From a virus, in the IMG/VR virus record IMGVR_UViG_3300027852_000023, positions 1-40,625 of that record: a stretch of 40,625 nt of DNA; one strand, 5' to 3'. The notes beneath the pieces were generated by a model, which worked only from the letters and a program-made list of their open reading frames with translations, searched no databases and was not told the DNA's origin. This document shows, in pieces, positions 1 through 7,906 of the stretch; position 1 is the stretch's first letter, and each line of letters opens with the position of its first letter. A program made the position numbers and the translations under genes.

Positions 1-127
1 AAGCCATCGTTAGCGTTCATCCCTCTTGCCTTCGGGAAATTGAATGCACTAAAGTCTTTCGCGCTTCCAGCAGAAAAATCAAACTCAGAGGTATGATATT
101 GTGGTTCATCTCTCCAGCATAAATAAG
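1..127. repeat. Terminal direct repeat, left copy (assembly overlap of a circular genome)
   Basis: Bases 1-127 match 40499-40625 exactly. Both copies lie inside the same beta-helix gene, whose reading frame continues across the join. An exact 127-base overlap is what a de Bruijn assembler using k=127 leaves on a circular contig, so this is more likely an assembly overlap than a packaged terminal repeat. The unit genome is then 40,498 bp. Confidence 0.95.
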
Positions 128-1379
128 CATATAAAGTACCTGCGCCTATGTTCGCAGTATGATCCCATCTCAGACCGGTCTCAGCTGCGCCAAATTGTGA
201 ATCTTCTCTTTCAATCGTAACTACCGCTCCGGTAACATCAGTTATTCGTACTATCTCACCGTTGGGTTTATGCGCTGAAGAAGTTACCCATATTAGATCA
301 CCCGCTACAAAACCAGAAGCATCATCAAAAGTTAATACTGTTGCTCCCTCGTCCCATGCATTACCAGCGTTCCTTGCTGCCCGAATAGCATTTACAACCC
401 TAAAACCACCGCCCCTAAAAGCCTTATTGGTAGTTGTTGCATAAATGTTATTACAGATATAATCCCATCTTGCGGTTACAACTGCTGGAGCAATCATTAC
501 CATTGGCTCGCCCCAGTAATTCGCTGTTGAAGCCGCACCATTTGTCTTATCTTCTGCGTCAGTTACTAATACAATAGGATCGCCTGCCACTCCCTCGCCA
601 TCAGGGAATGGGTAGATATGTACGTGATTATCTCTGCGTAGCGTGTCGTTAAAGTTTGCCCAGAAGTTAGCAGAACCGGCGTCCGTTCTCGCTCCATCCC
701 CACCACCACTGGAGCAGTCTTTTATTGTCCACTCGGTGCAACCAGCGTCAATATTGAATCCTGCCGTTTCATGTCCAACTGAAGTACAGTTATATAAAAC
801 GCCAATGTCCGCACCGTTTGAGATGTTATATCCTGTGGTTGTGGTATTCCCAACCGTGTTGCAGTCGAATAATCTAGTTTGATCACCATCTAAATCCCAA
901 CCAACGGTAGTCTGAAGTCCTGCTGCGCATCTCCTGAAAAGATTGGCCGCTCCGGTTATAAGGAAACCAGTAGCACCCAATTTAACTTTAGTATCAACGA
1001 TATAGTTCTCAATACCTGATACAAGTATGCCAATCTGACCACCTGTTGGCGTTACTGTTAATTTACCCGATACACTGCAATAATTACCAGAAATAGTCAA
1101 TGGTGTCCCACCGTCACCAGCGAATATTGTCCCTATCTCGCACCATAACTCAACCGAATTTTTATTTAATACTATATCTTCCGCATATACTCCGGCTTTT
1201 ATAGTAATAGCATCTCCGGCAGAAGCCGCCCCGATTGCAGCCGTAACTGTTTTCTTTGCTGCCTCTGGGGATAAGCCACTTCCAGTATTGTCTGCTTGTG
1301 CTGCGTCTACATAATAGACATCACCAGTAAATAGCTTATCGTGGTGATTAAGGCGTGTTCCTGGACTATGAACGCTCAT
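1..1379 (-). CDS. Right-handed beta-helix surface/fibre protein, 5' part (gene crosses the window ends)
   Basis: The frame is open from ATG at 1379 to base 1 and continues from 40498 to a TAG at 40423, giving about 484 residues on the circle. The ATG overlaps the upstream stop (ATGA) and has a GGGAG ribosome binding site. After the tag MSVHSPG comes YYVDAAQADNTGSGLSPE and then Gly/Ala/Val-rich rungs, the usual layout of pectin-lyase-like parallel beta-helices in phage fibres and tailspikes. No catalytic residues can be assigned. A second beta-helix gene is at 36074-37036. The likely role is adhesin or fibre on the virion, possibly glycan binding; the exact location is inferred. Confidence 0.82.
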   Translation of the reverse strand, partial: MSVHSPGTRLNHHDKLFTGDVYYVDAAQADNTGSGLSPEAAKKTVTAAIGAASAGDAITIKAGVYAEDIVLNKNSVELWCEIGTIFAGDGGTPLTISGNYCSVSGKLTVTPTGGQIGILVSGIENYIVDTKVKLGATGFLITGAANLFRRCAAGLQTTVGWDLDGDQTRLFDCNTVGNTTTTGYNISNGADIGVLYNCTSVGHETAGFNIDAGCTEWTIKDCSSGGGDGARTDAGSANFWANFNDTLRRDNHVHIYPFPDGEGVAGDPIVLVTDAEDKTNGAASTANYWGEPMVMIAPAVVTARWDYICNNIYATTTNKAFRGGGFRVVNAIRAARNAGNAWDEGATVLTFDDASGFVAGDLIWVTSSAHKPNGEIVRITDVTGAVVTIEREDSQFGAAETGLRWDHTANIGAGTLYAYLCWRDEPQYHTSEFDFSAGSAKDFSAFNFPKARGMNANDG

Positions 1380-1954
1380 GCTACTCCCACTATGCCATAT
1401 TCTCTAATCAATGGACGCCATACTGCTTCAAATATCATAATGAATTCCGCTCCACCACCGTCTGATGTGTAATTGAATCTAAGATAAGTCGTCCCGCCAT
1501 ATTTTGCATTTACTACAAATGGAGCATGTAGGTCCAACCCCACTGCGCCATCAATTATTCTTACCTGATCAGACTTCAATGCAGTTACCGCTGCCGCTGC
1601 CTGATCAACTCTCAAAATAGATGTTTCCAGCGTGCTTGCTGATAAGTCCGTGCCTGCGGCTGAGGTAATCTGCACTACATTTGAATCACCGTCAATCAAA
1701 TCAAAACCAGCAGCCGTTACTGCTGAAACATCAGTAACATCCGTAAATATGCCAGACAGTCTTAGAATCTCAACCCCGCCCTCAATAGTAAACAAGTTCT
1801 CATCCTGCGCACCGTTGGGCGTTCCATCAACTATGAGCCGCTTACTTGCCACTGATCCCAACTGTGAAATATAACAATAAGCAGAATTGACAACCATGTC
1901 CGCGATCTCTGGGGCTGCTAATCCTAACTGGTTTCCTGGTTTATGTACTCCCAT
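1376..1954 (-). CDS. Virion surface protein with VHxPG tag, paralog of 1962-2549
   Basis: 192 residues, with an AGGAGAT ribosome binding site before ATG 1954. It begins MGVHKPGNQL and aligns over its whole length with the protein at 1962-2549: shared LTVDGTP/LIVDGTP, VEILR, LKSDQVRIVDGAVGL / LKSDQVRIIDGAVGL, APFV and the ending IWRPLIESYG / VWRPLIREYG. The two are therefore tandem duplicates. Composition is beta-rich without a signal peptide, as expected for a virion decoration or fibre-base protein. I do not recognise a named family. Its stop overlaps the start of the beta-helix gene, so the two are translationally coupled. Confidence 0.75.
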   Translation of the reverse strand: MGVHKPGNQLGLAAPEIADMVVNSAYCYISQLGSVASKRLIVDGTPNGAQDENLFTIEGGVEILRLSGIFTDVTDVSAVTAAGFDLIDGDSNVVQITSAAGTDLSASTLETSILRVDQAAAAVTALKSDQVRIIDGAVGLDLHAPFVVNAKYGGTTYLRFNYTSDGGGAEFIMIFEAVWRPLIREYGIVGVA

Positions 1955-1961
1955 CTATCTC

Positions 1962-2549
1962 CTAAGCCCAATAAGGGCGTAATCTTCCGTAACTTTCTAT
2001 TAGTGGTCTCCATATAATTTCGTGGCAGATTGTGAAATCTACCGCACTGCCATCCGTTGTGTAACAAAACCTCACTCTTGTATCTGCTCCCTTTTTAGCA
2101 CTTGCCACAAACGGGGCTGATAACTCTAATCCTACCGCACCATCCACAATCCTTACTTGGTCAGATTTCATCAAGTTCACTGCTACGTTGCTTTTATCAA
2201 TCCTGCCCAATAATGACTCAACAGTGGATCCAGTGCAATCTACTCCATCCAATGTTATGTCAACCACATTCGTCTGATCATATAAGTCATAATGTACTTT
2301 TGTTGGTGCTCCTACCACGTTATCCGCATTGTAAAAGAATGACCAGAATCTTAGTATCTCTACCGCTCCCGTTAGCGTTGCAAACTCTACTGTATGCGCT
2401 CCTGCTTGCGGTGTTCCGTCTACCGTCAAGCACTGGATCATCTTTGTACCTGCTCGCCTGTAATAGTCATAAAAACTATCGGAGGCAATTATCATGCCCC
2501 ATTTCCAGCTAAGCGTTACAAATGGATCACCAGGTTCGTGTACTGCCAT
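1962..2549 (-). CDS. Virion surface protein with VHxPG tag, first of tandem pair
   Basis: 195 residues beginning MAVHEPGDPF; the start overlaps the upstream stop as TAATG. It is the paralog of 1376-1954, with strongest conservation in the C-terminal third (KSDQVRIVDGAVGLELSAPF, then WRPLIESYG). The duplicated gene with a conserved core and variable ends suggests two related subunits or alternative receptor-interacting surfaces. Function is inferred from position between head-completion genes and a beta-helix gene; no enzymatic motif is visible. Confidence 0.75.
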   Translation of the reverse strand: MAVHEPGDPFVTLSWKWGMIIASDSFYDYYRRAGTKMIQCLTVDGTPQAGAHTVEFATLTGAVEILRFWSFFYNADNVVGAPTKVHYDLYDQTNVVDITLDGVDCTGSTVESLLGRIDKSNVAVNLMKSDQVRIVDGAVGLELSAPFVASAKKGADTRVRFCYTTDGSAVDFTICHEIIWRPLIESYGRLRPYWA

Positions 2550-2851
2550 TATTCAGTCGCTACTTCATACATCCATTCAACAATATCTCCGTCCTCGGCA
2601 GCATCTATCCACACATCACCGATATTATCTACCTGAAGCCCAATGCTTCCTGCAGGGATAATTGAGAAGTGATTAGCCTCTGCGTCCGCCTTGTTATAGC
2701 CAATATACAAAACTCCTGTATTAGTTGACCTTGCCCTGAATACCGCTATTGCACCCTGTAACACTGCGGCAGCCGTGCATTGCTCTGCCGTTCCCGCTGC
2801 TGCTATTACGTTATGCCCTGTTCTCCATGAAGGAGGATTGAACCCTGCCAT
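2549..2851 (-). CDS. Small beta-rich structural protein (head fibre or decoration candidate)
   Basis: 100 residues beginning MAGFNPPSWRTGHNVI, with an AAGGAG ribosome binding site directly after a terminator-like hairpin. The pattern NTGVLYIGYNKADAE, IPAGSIGLQVDNIGDVWID, GDIVEWMYE resembles small beta-sandwich virion proteins found beside phage head or fibre genes. It is the first gene after the promoter and hairpin at 2861-2971, so its expression may be set separately from the upstream portal block. No homolog is named with certainty. Confidence 0.7.
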   Translation of the reverse strand: MAGFNPPSWRTGHNVIAAAGTAEQCTAAAVLQGAIAVFRARSTNTGVLYIGYNKADAEANHFSIIPAGSIGLQVDNIGDVWIDAAEDGDIVEWMYEVATE

Positions 2852-2860
2852 AATTACTCC

Positions 2861-2893
2861 TTAATAAATAAAGCCCACTCCAAAGGAGCGGGC
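2861..2893 (-). terminator. Rho-independent terminator or leader attenuator
   Basis: On the minus strand GCCCGCTCC-TTT-GGAGTGGGC forms a 9-pair stem (one G-U), followed by TTTATTTATT. It lies about 40 bases downstream of the predicted start of the promoter at 2942-2971 and just before the ribosome binding site of 2549-2851. It may end the head operon, attenuate the surface-protein cassette, or end a short RNA. Confidence 0.75.
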
Positions 2894-2941
2894 AATTTGA
2901 CTGCTCTAATTAATGCAACCTCGAAAGGTGGCTGTTAGTTT

Positions 2942-2971
2942 ATTATATCATAAATTTGACCACACATTCAA
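2942..2971 (-). promoter_or_regulatory. Sigma-70-like promoter with extended -10
   Basis: The minus strand reads TTGAAT (2971-2966), an 18-base spacer, then TGA-TATAAT (-10 at 2947-2942). It overlaps the 3' end of the zinc-ribbon gene. Transcription would start near 2935 and meet first a small ACCU-UUCG-AGGU hairpin and then the terminator at 2893-2861. Confidence 0.6.
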
Positions 2972-3292
2972 TATACTACCCCATCTGCTTTTCGCCGGAT
3001 CACTAAGAAAATAAACAAATCCCTCTTCGTCTGTAATAGGCTCTCCGTATAAAGTAGCTGATGGGATAGGTGGATTCTCTGTTTCTTTTCTTGGGTGACC
3101 ACACGCGCAACAATGCCCTCGGCTATCGTCAAATGTCGAACCAAAGCAATACTCGCAATAAAACTTTTCTGCTGGGCTTTCTGTTATTACCTGTGGTGGA
3201 TTATCTCGCCAGTAATTATTAAAGTCAGACGGCTTTATTACCAATTTTTCTCCTGGCGCGCCGCTAATCGTTCCTGGTATATGCATTGACAT
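2948..3292 (-). CDS. Zinc-ribbon protein with MHIPG N-terminal tag
   Basis: 114 residues. ATG 3292 is chosen because GGAGG lies 5 bases upstream; a longer in-frame start exists at 3310. It begins MSMHIPGTISG, resembling the MxVHxPG starts of the next structural genes. Cys46-x2-Cys49 and Cys61/62-x-Cys64 (CCACGHPRK) form a likely zinc ribbon. A virion-associated role is inferred from the tag and the neighbourhood; nothing indicates DNA binding beyond the ribbon itself. Confidence 0.7.
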   Translation of the reverse strand: MSMHIPGTISGAPGEKLVIKPSDFNNYWRDNPPQVITESPAEKFYCEYCFGSTFDDSRGHCCACGHPRKETENPPIPSATLYGEPITDEEGFVYFLSDPAKSRWGSILNVWSNL

Positions 3293-3303
3293 CACTACCT
3301 CCT

Positions 3304-3396
3304 CTACCAATTATACTTCTTTTCAATCCACCTGACAATAGACAATAATGACGCTCGTAACAACTTGAAGAACGCTTCCCACTCCATGTCGGTCAT
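3304..3396 (-). CDS. Small 30-residue protein coupled to the gp10-like gene
   Basis: MTDMEWEAFFKLLRASLLSI followed by VRWIEKKYNW; the ATG overlaps the gp10-like stop (ATGA) and an AGAGG sequence lies upstream. It fills the only gap between 3393 and 3292. The amphipathic helix with Trp and a basic end resembles the short EWxxFFxLLR-type proteins in many phage head operons. The role is unknown. Confidence 0.6.
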   Translation of the reverse strand: MTDMEWEAFFKLLRASLLSIVRWIEKKYNW

Positions 3397-3809
3397 CTCG
3401 TCAACCTCTTAACCATATTCTCAAAAATGCGATTGACTGCATCTTGCGCTTTCTTGACCACGCCCTGCAAAGTCCACCATCGCCCTTTGTGCATCCATGC
3501 TTGAGGACCAGCACCGCCGCCAGGTTCCTCACTAATAACCCACGGAGCGTAAGGAGTTGGACTTCCTATCGTGCCAATAACATTACTTCCCATTTTCTTC
3601 ACTTTCGTATTTATACTTCCGCCAAGCCCGGCCGCTCCTCTGCGTTCATACGTGCTCCCCACTGGTTTAGGTGGATACGGAGGTACTTTCCCGTGCACAT
3701 AATTGACCGCTTTTCTGGTCGTCTTTTCCATCTCCCTTGTCAATTCAGGGGCAGACAATCGCCTTAGCTTCGCGGTCAGTTTATCAAGTCCGAATATTTT
3801 GATGTTCAT
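3393..3809 (-). CDS. HK97 gp10-like head-tail completion protein
   Basis: 138 residues from ATG 3809, which overlaps the upstream stop. MNIKIFGLDKLTAKLRRL, then a helical region ending in RKAVNYVHGKVPPYPPKPVGSTY, a glycine-rich part and YAPWVISEEPGG are typical of the HK97 gp10 family, small neck proteins that help join the tail to the capsid. The longer open frame to 3842 lies inside the preceding gene and lacks a ribosome binding site. Confidence 0.8.
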   Translation of the reverse strand: MNIKIFGLDKLTAKLRRLSAPELTREMEKTTRKAVNYVHGKVPPYPPKPVGSTYERRGAAGLGGSINTKVKKMGSNVIGTIGSPTPYAPWVISEEPGGGAGPQAWMHKGRWWTLQGVVKKAQDAVNRIFENMVKRLTR

Positions 3810-4402
3810 TCTGGCTCTTTCACAACTGGCTGTATCCAACATTTGCAGTTTACGTGTGCTGGTGGTCTATCGTATTCCATCCCTGCAAAGTCGTGAAACA
3901 TAGCGTCAAGAGGTACTTCCTGCCCCTCTAAACTAAGACATATCGGGCAAACATCAGTTCCGGCGGTATTCCACCTTTTATAATCCACTACTCCGCTATT
4001 CTTATACGTTTCCAAGTTCCCCCCTGCATAAGCATTGGTAACTTCTGTTACCGCTATCCGTTTTGCCCGAACCTTGCCAAACGCCTGAAGAAACTGCGGG
4101 TCTTTTTCCAATTCTCTCAACGGCTCACCGCTTGCAATCCAATCAGCAACCTTATCCTGTACCATCTTCTGCGTTGTCGTGGTAATCAGTGTTACTTCTT
4201 CCGCCGCGAAGTTCCGCGCCCAACTTACCACTGCGTCATTCACAAGTCCCCAATGAACGCCAATACCGATAGCAGCCTGTTTTCCCATATCAACTGCTAA
4301 TTTAGTTATGAGCGGCAGGAGGATAGCGTACAGTATGTCAGCTTCATCCATCCAGAAAAAGGAATCAAAGACTGATTTATTTTCTACAACTTTTCCGGCC
4401 AT
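3806..4402 (-). CDS. SPP1 gp7-like head morphogenesis protein
   Basis: 198 residues. The C-terminal half carries the family signature: RIAVTEVTNAYAGGN, WNTAGTDVCPICLSLEGQ, and RPPAHVNCKCWIQPV with a Cys-x2-Cys / Cys-x-Cys set. This family (SPP1 gp7 / Mu gpF-like) is a minor capsid protein near the portal involved in DNA ejection or assembly. It is shorter than many members, with a brief helical N-terminus. The start overlaps the upstream gene by 19 bases. Confidence 0.85.
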   Translation of the reverse strand: MAGKVVENKSVFDSFFWMDEADILYAILLPLITKLAVDMGKQAAIGIGVHWGLVNDAVVSWARNFAAEEVTLITTTTQKMVQDKVADWIASGEPLRELEKDPQFLQAFGKVRAKRIAVTEVTNAYAGGNLETYKNSGVVDYKRWNTAGTDVCPICLSLEGQEVPLDAMFHDFAGMEYDRPPAHVNCKCWIQPVVKEPE

Positions 4403-4590
4403 TCAAATATGTCCTTATCAATGACTACTTCTCCAAATGGTCTTTCGCTGTGTGCGCATACACACATACACGGGTCACCAAGATTGCCAAACTGGAAAGT
4501 TAGTATACCTTCTCCATCTAATGAAAATTTAGTTATACAAATATCTTTATCGCTGGTATTGTCAAATACAATCTTTTTTAATTCACTCAT
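4384..4590 (-). CDS. Hypothetical small protein between portal and morphogenesis genes
   Basis: 68 residues beginning MSELKKIVFDNTSDKD, with a CMCVCAH cysteine cluster near the middle and an acidic C-terminus. A weak GAGAAG sequence precedes the start and the 3' end overlaps the next gene. No family recognised. Confidence 0.6.
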   Translation of the reverse strand: MSELKKIVFDNTSDKDICITKFSLDGEGILTFQFGNLGDPCMCVCAHSERPFGEVVIDKDIFEWPEKL

Positions 4591-4628
4591 AACTTCTCGC
4601 TTTCTGCTTCATCCAAAATATTCTTTAG

Positions 4629-4838
4629 TCATCTAATTATCGGATAATATAATCCTTCCCATTTTTCTGACGTATGAGGTTTTGGCTCACCAACAAAAAC
4701 TGGCACTATAAAATACTTATACGTTCTACATTCTTTTATAGCTCTTTCTTCTGTTTTGAATATCCCTTGAAATTCCCATGCGGCACATTCGCCTACCTCA
4801 TCACCTGTCCACTGTCCGACTAACCACAGCTTATCCAT
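4629..4838 (-). CDS. Small conserved phage protein of unknown function
   Basis: 69 residues, with a perfect GGAGGTG ribosome binding site inside the end of the portal gene. The pattern WLVGQWTG, CAAWEFQGIFKTEERA, YKYFIVPVFVGE recurs in small phage proteins (WEFQGVFxTEExA ... YFIxPV). No catalytic motif is visible and the function is not known. Confidence 0.7.
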   Translation of the reverse strand: MDKLWLVGQWTGDEVGECAAWEFQGIFKTEERAIKECRTYKYFIVPVFVGEPKPHTSEKWEGLYYPIIR

Positions 4839-4841
4839 TTT

Positions 4842-6218
4842 CTACACCTCCAGTTTTTCTTTCTCTGCTTCATCAACAATTCTATTTTTCTGTTTCCTCA
4901 AATGCGTTTCCATTTTCTTCATTATTTCGTTCTCGTCCTCCGTTCTATCGCCTTCGCCAAGCAGTTTCTTTTCGATAACATCAATAACTGCTTTAGTTGC
5001 GCCTTCCTCAAGCACTGGTACATCAAACTGATTTAGCGTCCTGATAAGTACGTCCCCGCCCCGTAATCGTGGCAAGTTTATCCCTGTTCTGAATTCATTG
5101 ACTGTGATACCGCCACCTCTCAACGCTTCCAAATATCTTGTCCATAACTTCTCAGCTTCTTCCTGATAAGCAGCAACTTTTGAGAAGTCCCACTTACAAT
5201 AGATATTATCCCCGAAGTCAGGTACAAGGCTTGCGTTAATCGTATCATCATAATGCTGGAACATTGCTGAGAGTGTGTCCTGCCACCATGCCTTACGTGC
5301 TTCGGCATAATTAGAGTAGGTGCTTCGCTTTAATCCTACTGCTGCACCGACCAATATGGGCGGTACATCCATCACCATACAAATTCGTGCTTCGTTCCTC
5401 TCGTCCAGTGTTTCAAATCCCATCTCTGAGAATGATAGTCCTGTTTTCTGATATTCAGCATCAGCATCCAAGACTGCAGGATCCACCCAGTTCTCAAATC
5501 CGCCATATCGCTTGCGCCATCTCTTACGAATAGCTGTAACTTGCGCTTCTTGTAAATGTTGTTTGGTTTTCAGGATACCCGGCGGAATACCACCACGCTC
5601 CCAGAACATCTTGATAAAGTCAGTAGATGAGTTATCCACATCTCCAACCCTTGCCGCTACTGCTGCAGGAGGCCAGCCCTGATATAAATTCAATGGATCG
5701 AAGTTCTTGAATACCAGCACATCTTCTTTTAGTAGTGGTATCTTTATACCAGAGCCTGGAATCTCATACTCGTAATAGGCTATAAATTCACTGGATGATT
5801 TTACTGGTCTAATCCAATCCGGTCTTAGTGGCCACAACCCAACTACCCGACCAGCTGCACTTCTTTCCTTCTCCCAATATGCCGTACCAGATAAGTCCTC
5901 ATAAATCACGTTAGCAGACCAGAAGTCATACTCAGCCATTTCGCTATTTGGCTTCTGGATGAGCTGCCTTAGTGGGTGATCAGGAATCTCTTGCTCCGTT
6001 CTCTTATCGTAAACACGTAAAGCCACCTGACTTGCTGAATTAGCTGTCTTTGATATACACGCGAATATAAGTTCATTCTTACGGTATCCCTGCTTTGCCA
6101 GCGTCTCAAAACTTACCTCTGGATATGACGGCCTTCCCTCGTCCCATCCGCTTACTCTTGTTGCTGTTAGTGCCTTCTCTCCCCCGAATAAAATTGATAA
6201 CCTGTCCCATAAATTCAT
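4842..6218 (-). CDS. Portal protein, HK97 family
   Basis: 458 residues, AGGAG before ATG 6218. RKNELIFACISKTANSAS and PDHPLRQLIQKPN in the N-terminal part, then WPLRPDWIRPV, VLVFKNFDPL and GGIPPGILKTK, match the HK97-type portal (Phage_portal). It would form the dodecameric DNA channel at one capsid vertex and the docking site for terminase. The C-terminus is charged and coiled (MKKMETHLRKQKNRI). It follows terminase and precedes the morphogenesis protein, the usual order. Confidence 0.95.
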   Translation of the reverse strand: MNLWDRLSILFGGEKALTATRVSGWDEGRPSYPEVSFETLAKQGYRKNELIFACISKTANSASQVALRVYDKRTEQEIPDHPLRQLIQKPNSEMAEYDFWSANVIYEDLSGTAYWEKERSAAGRVVGLWPLRPDWIRPVKSSSEFIAYYEYEIPGSGIKIPLLKEDVLVFKNFDPLNLYQGWPPAAVAARVGDVDNSSTDFIKMFWERGGIPPGILKTKQHLQEAQVTAIRKRWRKRYGGFENWVDPAVLDADAEYQKTGLSFSEMGFETLDERNEARICMVMDVPPILVGAAVGLKRSTYSNYAEARKAWWQDTLSAMFQHYDDTINASLVPDFGDNIYCKWDFSKVAAYQEEAEKLWTRYLEALRGGGITVNEFRTGINLPRLRGGDVLIRTLNQFDVPVLEEGATKAVIDVIEKKLLGEGDRTEDENEIMKKMETHLRKQKNRIVDEAEKEKLEV

Positions 6219-6226
6219 AATTGCTC

Positions 6227-6448
6227 CTAAAATGGTTTGATTATTCCCAAATCATACAATCGTTGCAACGACTCAAATTCATTAATCGTATTGCATTCTT
6301 GTTCATCTTCTGAATATAGCATTGCCCAACCCTCACAACCAGCTTCACCGCAATTACAAGGAGCACCATATCTACCATGTTTATGCAACCACTCAACGGT
6401 TACGCCACTTCGCTGTGCATATCCCGATTCAAACTCTTCTTTATTCAT
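6227..6448 (-). CDS. Small cysteine-containing protein after the large terminase
   Basis: 73 residues, ATG overlapping the terminase stop, with GGAGG upstream. Cys-x-Cys and Cys (APCNCGEAGCEGWAM) may bind a metal; the remainder is acidic. Small proteins with this CNCG...C motif are seen in phage packaging operons, but I cannot give a function. Confidence 0.65.
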   Translation of the reverse strand: MNKEEFESGYAQRSGVTVEWLHKHGRYGAPCNCGEAGCEGWAMLYSEDEQECNTINEFESLQRLYDLGIIKPF

Positions 6449-7689
6449 ACGTGAATACCTCCAAGCGTAGAAAATCCTATACCACTTACATTATACCTTA
6501 ACCCGTCAAGTCTGTGATAGTCCGCCTTGTCTTTTATCTTCTCGGTTGGCTGACCGTATTCGTCAAGTACCCTTGAGTAGGTCCCAAGTTCATCAAGCAT
6601 TCCCTTACACGTATCGAACACAAATAACCGCCTACTCTTGAATAGCTCAATCACCCGGTCGATTCCCGCTTCGACATTCGTTATCTGCGTGGCTTCCACT
6701 GGTACACCCTCAGCCTGCCAGTCCCACCTCTGCTGCTGTTCGGACTTAGCCCCACCAATCCATCGGATGACGTTCTCGCTCTTTTTATAAGCGAGTGCCA
6801 TGATAGCGTGTTCTTTGGTCGTCTTACCACCTCTCAAGGAACAGCGGTAAATATAGAAACAGTGAGTATTTGGGTCTTCCGCAATCCACACTAAAGCTGT
6901 ATTCACTGCCCCAAAGTCTATGCCTACATATCGCGGCCATTCTGCTGGAATGTCAAACGGTTTTATCTTCTGCGTCGTTTCGTCATAATCGGAATATATT
7001 AGTCCTGCTGGTCTCTCGAATGTGCCATCATAGAACATGTGAAACTTCCACGCAGGTAATATCCGCTTCATCCTGTCATACTCTTCACGAGGAAATATCG
7101 GGTTCATTATCGACTTGAAGTTGATTATCTCAAAGTCAGTATCACCTGCAGCCCACCTATCAAATACTTCTGTTTTTAGCCAGCCCAAGTTATAAGGTGT
7201 AGTAGTACCAAGTGCTCTGCCACCGTAAAGAGATAGCCTGCGCTGGACCGCTTCCCATGCACCCAGCTTGAATTTATCCTGACCGCACTCGTCCAACCAT
7301 GCACCTTTAGCCGTTGCACTTTCAAGTCCGCCCTCTGCATCTGCTGACCTCAATATTATCCTTGATTCACCATTAGATAATACCCTATCGCTTGCCTTGT
7401 ATTCCCAGCCCGGGATATAACCACCGAACACGCTCTTTAGTTCCGGGAGCATTTTCATCTTGAAAAGGTCATAAGTTGCTGTAACTGCCAGGTAGTCCCC
7501 CGCCCCGCGCGTTTCTATTTCTTTGTTCAGCCACCATGGGCCGTAACAAGTTTTTCCTGATTGCGTCCCTGCGATAATAAAAGGGAATCTGGCTTTGCTG
7601 TCATGTGCCCTTGTCTGTCCAGGATGATACCTTATTTTATATTCAATACCATCTGATGTCTCTGTTTGAGTTATAAACTCAGTCGGCAT
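6445..7689 (-). CDS. terL: Terminase large subunit
   Basis: 414 residues. Walker A is GTQSGKT (residues 41-47) and the Walker B-like strand is GAWLDECG (Asp133, Glu134). The C-terminal RNase H-fold nuclease starts YVGIDFGAVNTALVW (Asp258), with a later acidic site at DYHRLDGLRY. It drives ATP-dependent packaging into the portal and cuts the concatemer. The start overlaps the preceding gene by 11 bases and has only a weak ribosome binding site, so translational coupling is likely. The packaging type cannot be judged from this sequence alone. Confidence 0.95.
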   Translation of the reverse strand: MPTEFITQTETSDGIEYKIRYHPGQTRAHDSKARFPFIIAGTQSGKTCYGPWWLNKEIETRGAGDYLAVTATYDLFKMKMLPELKSVFGGYIPGWEYKASDRVLSNGESRIILRSADAEGGLESATAKGAWLDECGQDKFKLGAWEAVQRRLSLYGGRALGTTTPYNLGWLKTEVFDRWAAGDTDFEIINFKSIMNPIFPREEYDRMKRILPAWKFHMFYDGTFERPAGLIYSDYDETTQKIKPFDIPAEWPRYVGIDFGAVNTALVWIAEDPNTHCFYIYRCSLRGGKTTKEHAIMALAYKKSENVIRWIGGAKSEQQQRWDWQAEGVPVEATQITNVEAGIDRVIELFKSRRLFVFDTCKGMLDELGTYSRVLDEYGQPTEKIKDKADYHRLDGLRYNVSGIGFSTLGGIHV

Positions 7690-7906
7690 CTACAGCACGC
7701 CTACATTGGTAATTCTCAAACAACATTATTATTGCGAACATCCAAACAGTAGTGCTTATAGCACCGCAGACAAACAATACCCACAACTTGGTTGTACCAC
7801 AGACAACCCCAAATAAAACTCCGTTTATTATGCTTGCCGCGCAAGTAATTATAAACCTCGTTTTTTCCCAGTCTTTCTCCAATTCTTTGTCTTTCCAGTC
7901 ACTCAT
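7679..7906 (-). CDS. Two-helix membrane protein between terminase subunits
   Basis: 75 residues. A charged N-terminus (MSDWKDKELEKDWEKTR) precedes two hydrophobic segments (about residues 18-37 and 41-62). It overlaps both terminase genes and has GAGGAGG upstream. The position between terS and terL is odd for a membrane protein. Function unknown; a host-interaction or exclusion role is only speculation. Confidence 0.65.
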   Translation of the reverse strand: MSDWKDKELEKDWEKTRFIITCAASIINGVLFGVVCGTTKLWVLFVCGAISTTVWMFAIIMLFENYQCRRAVDAD

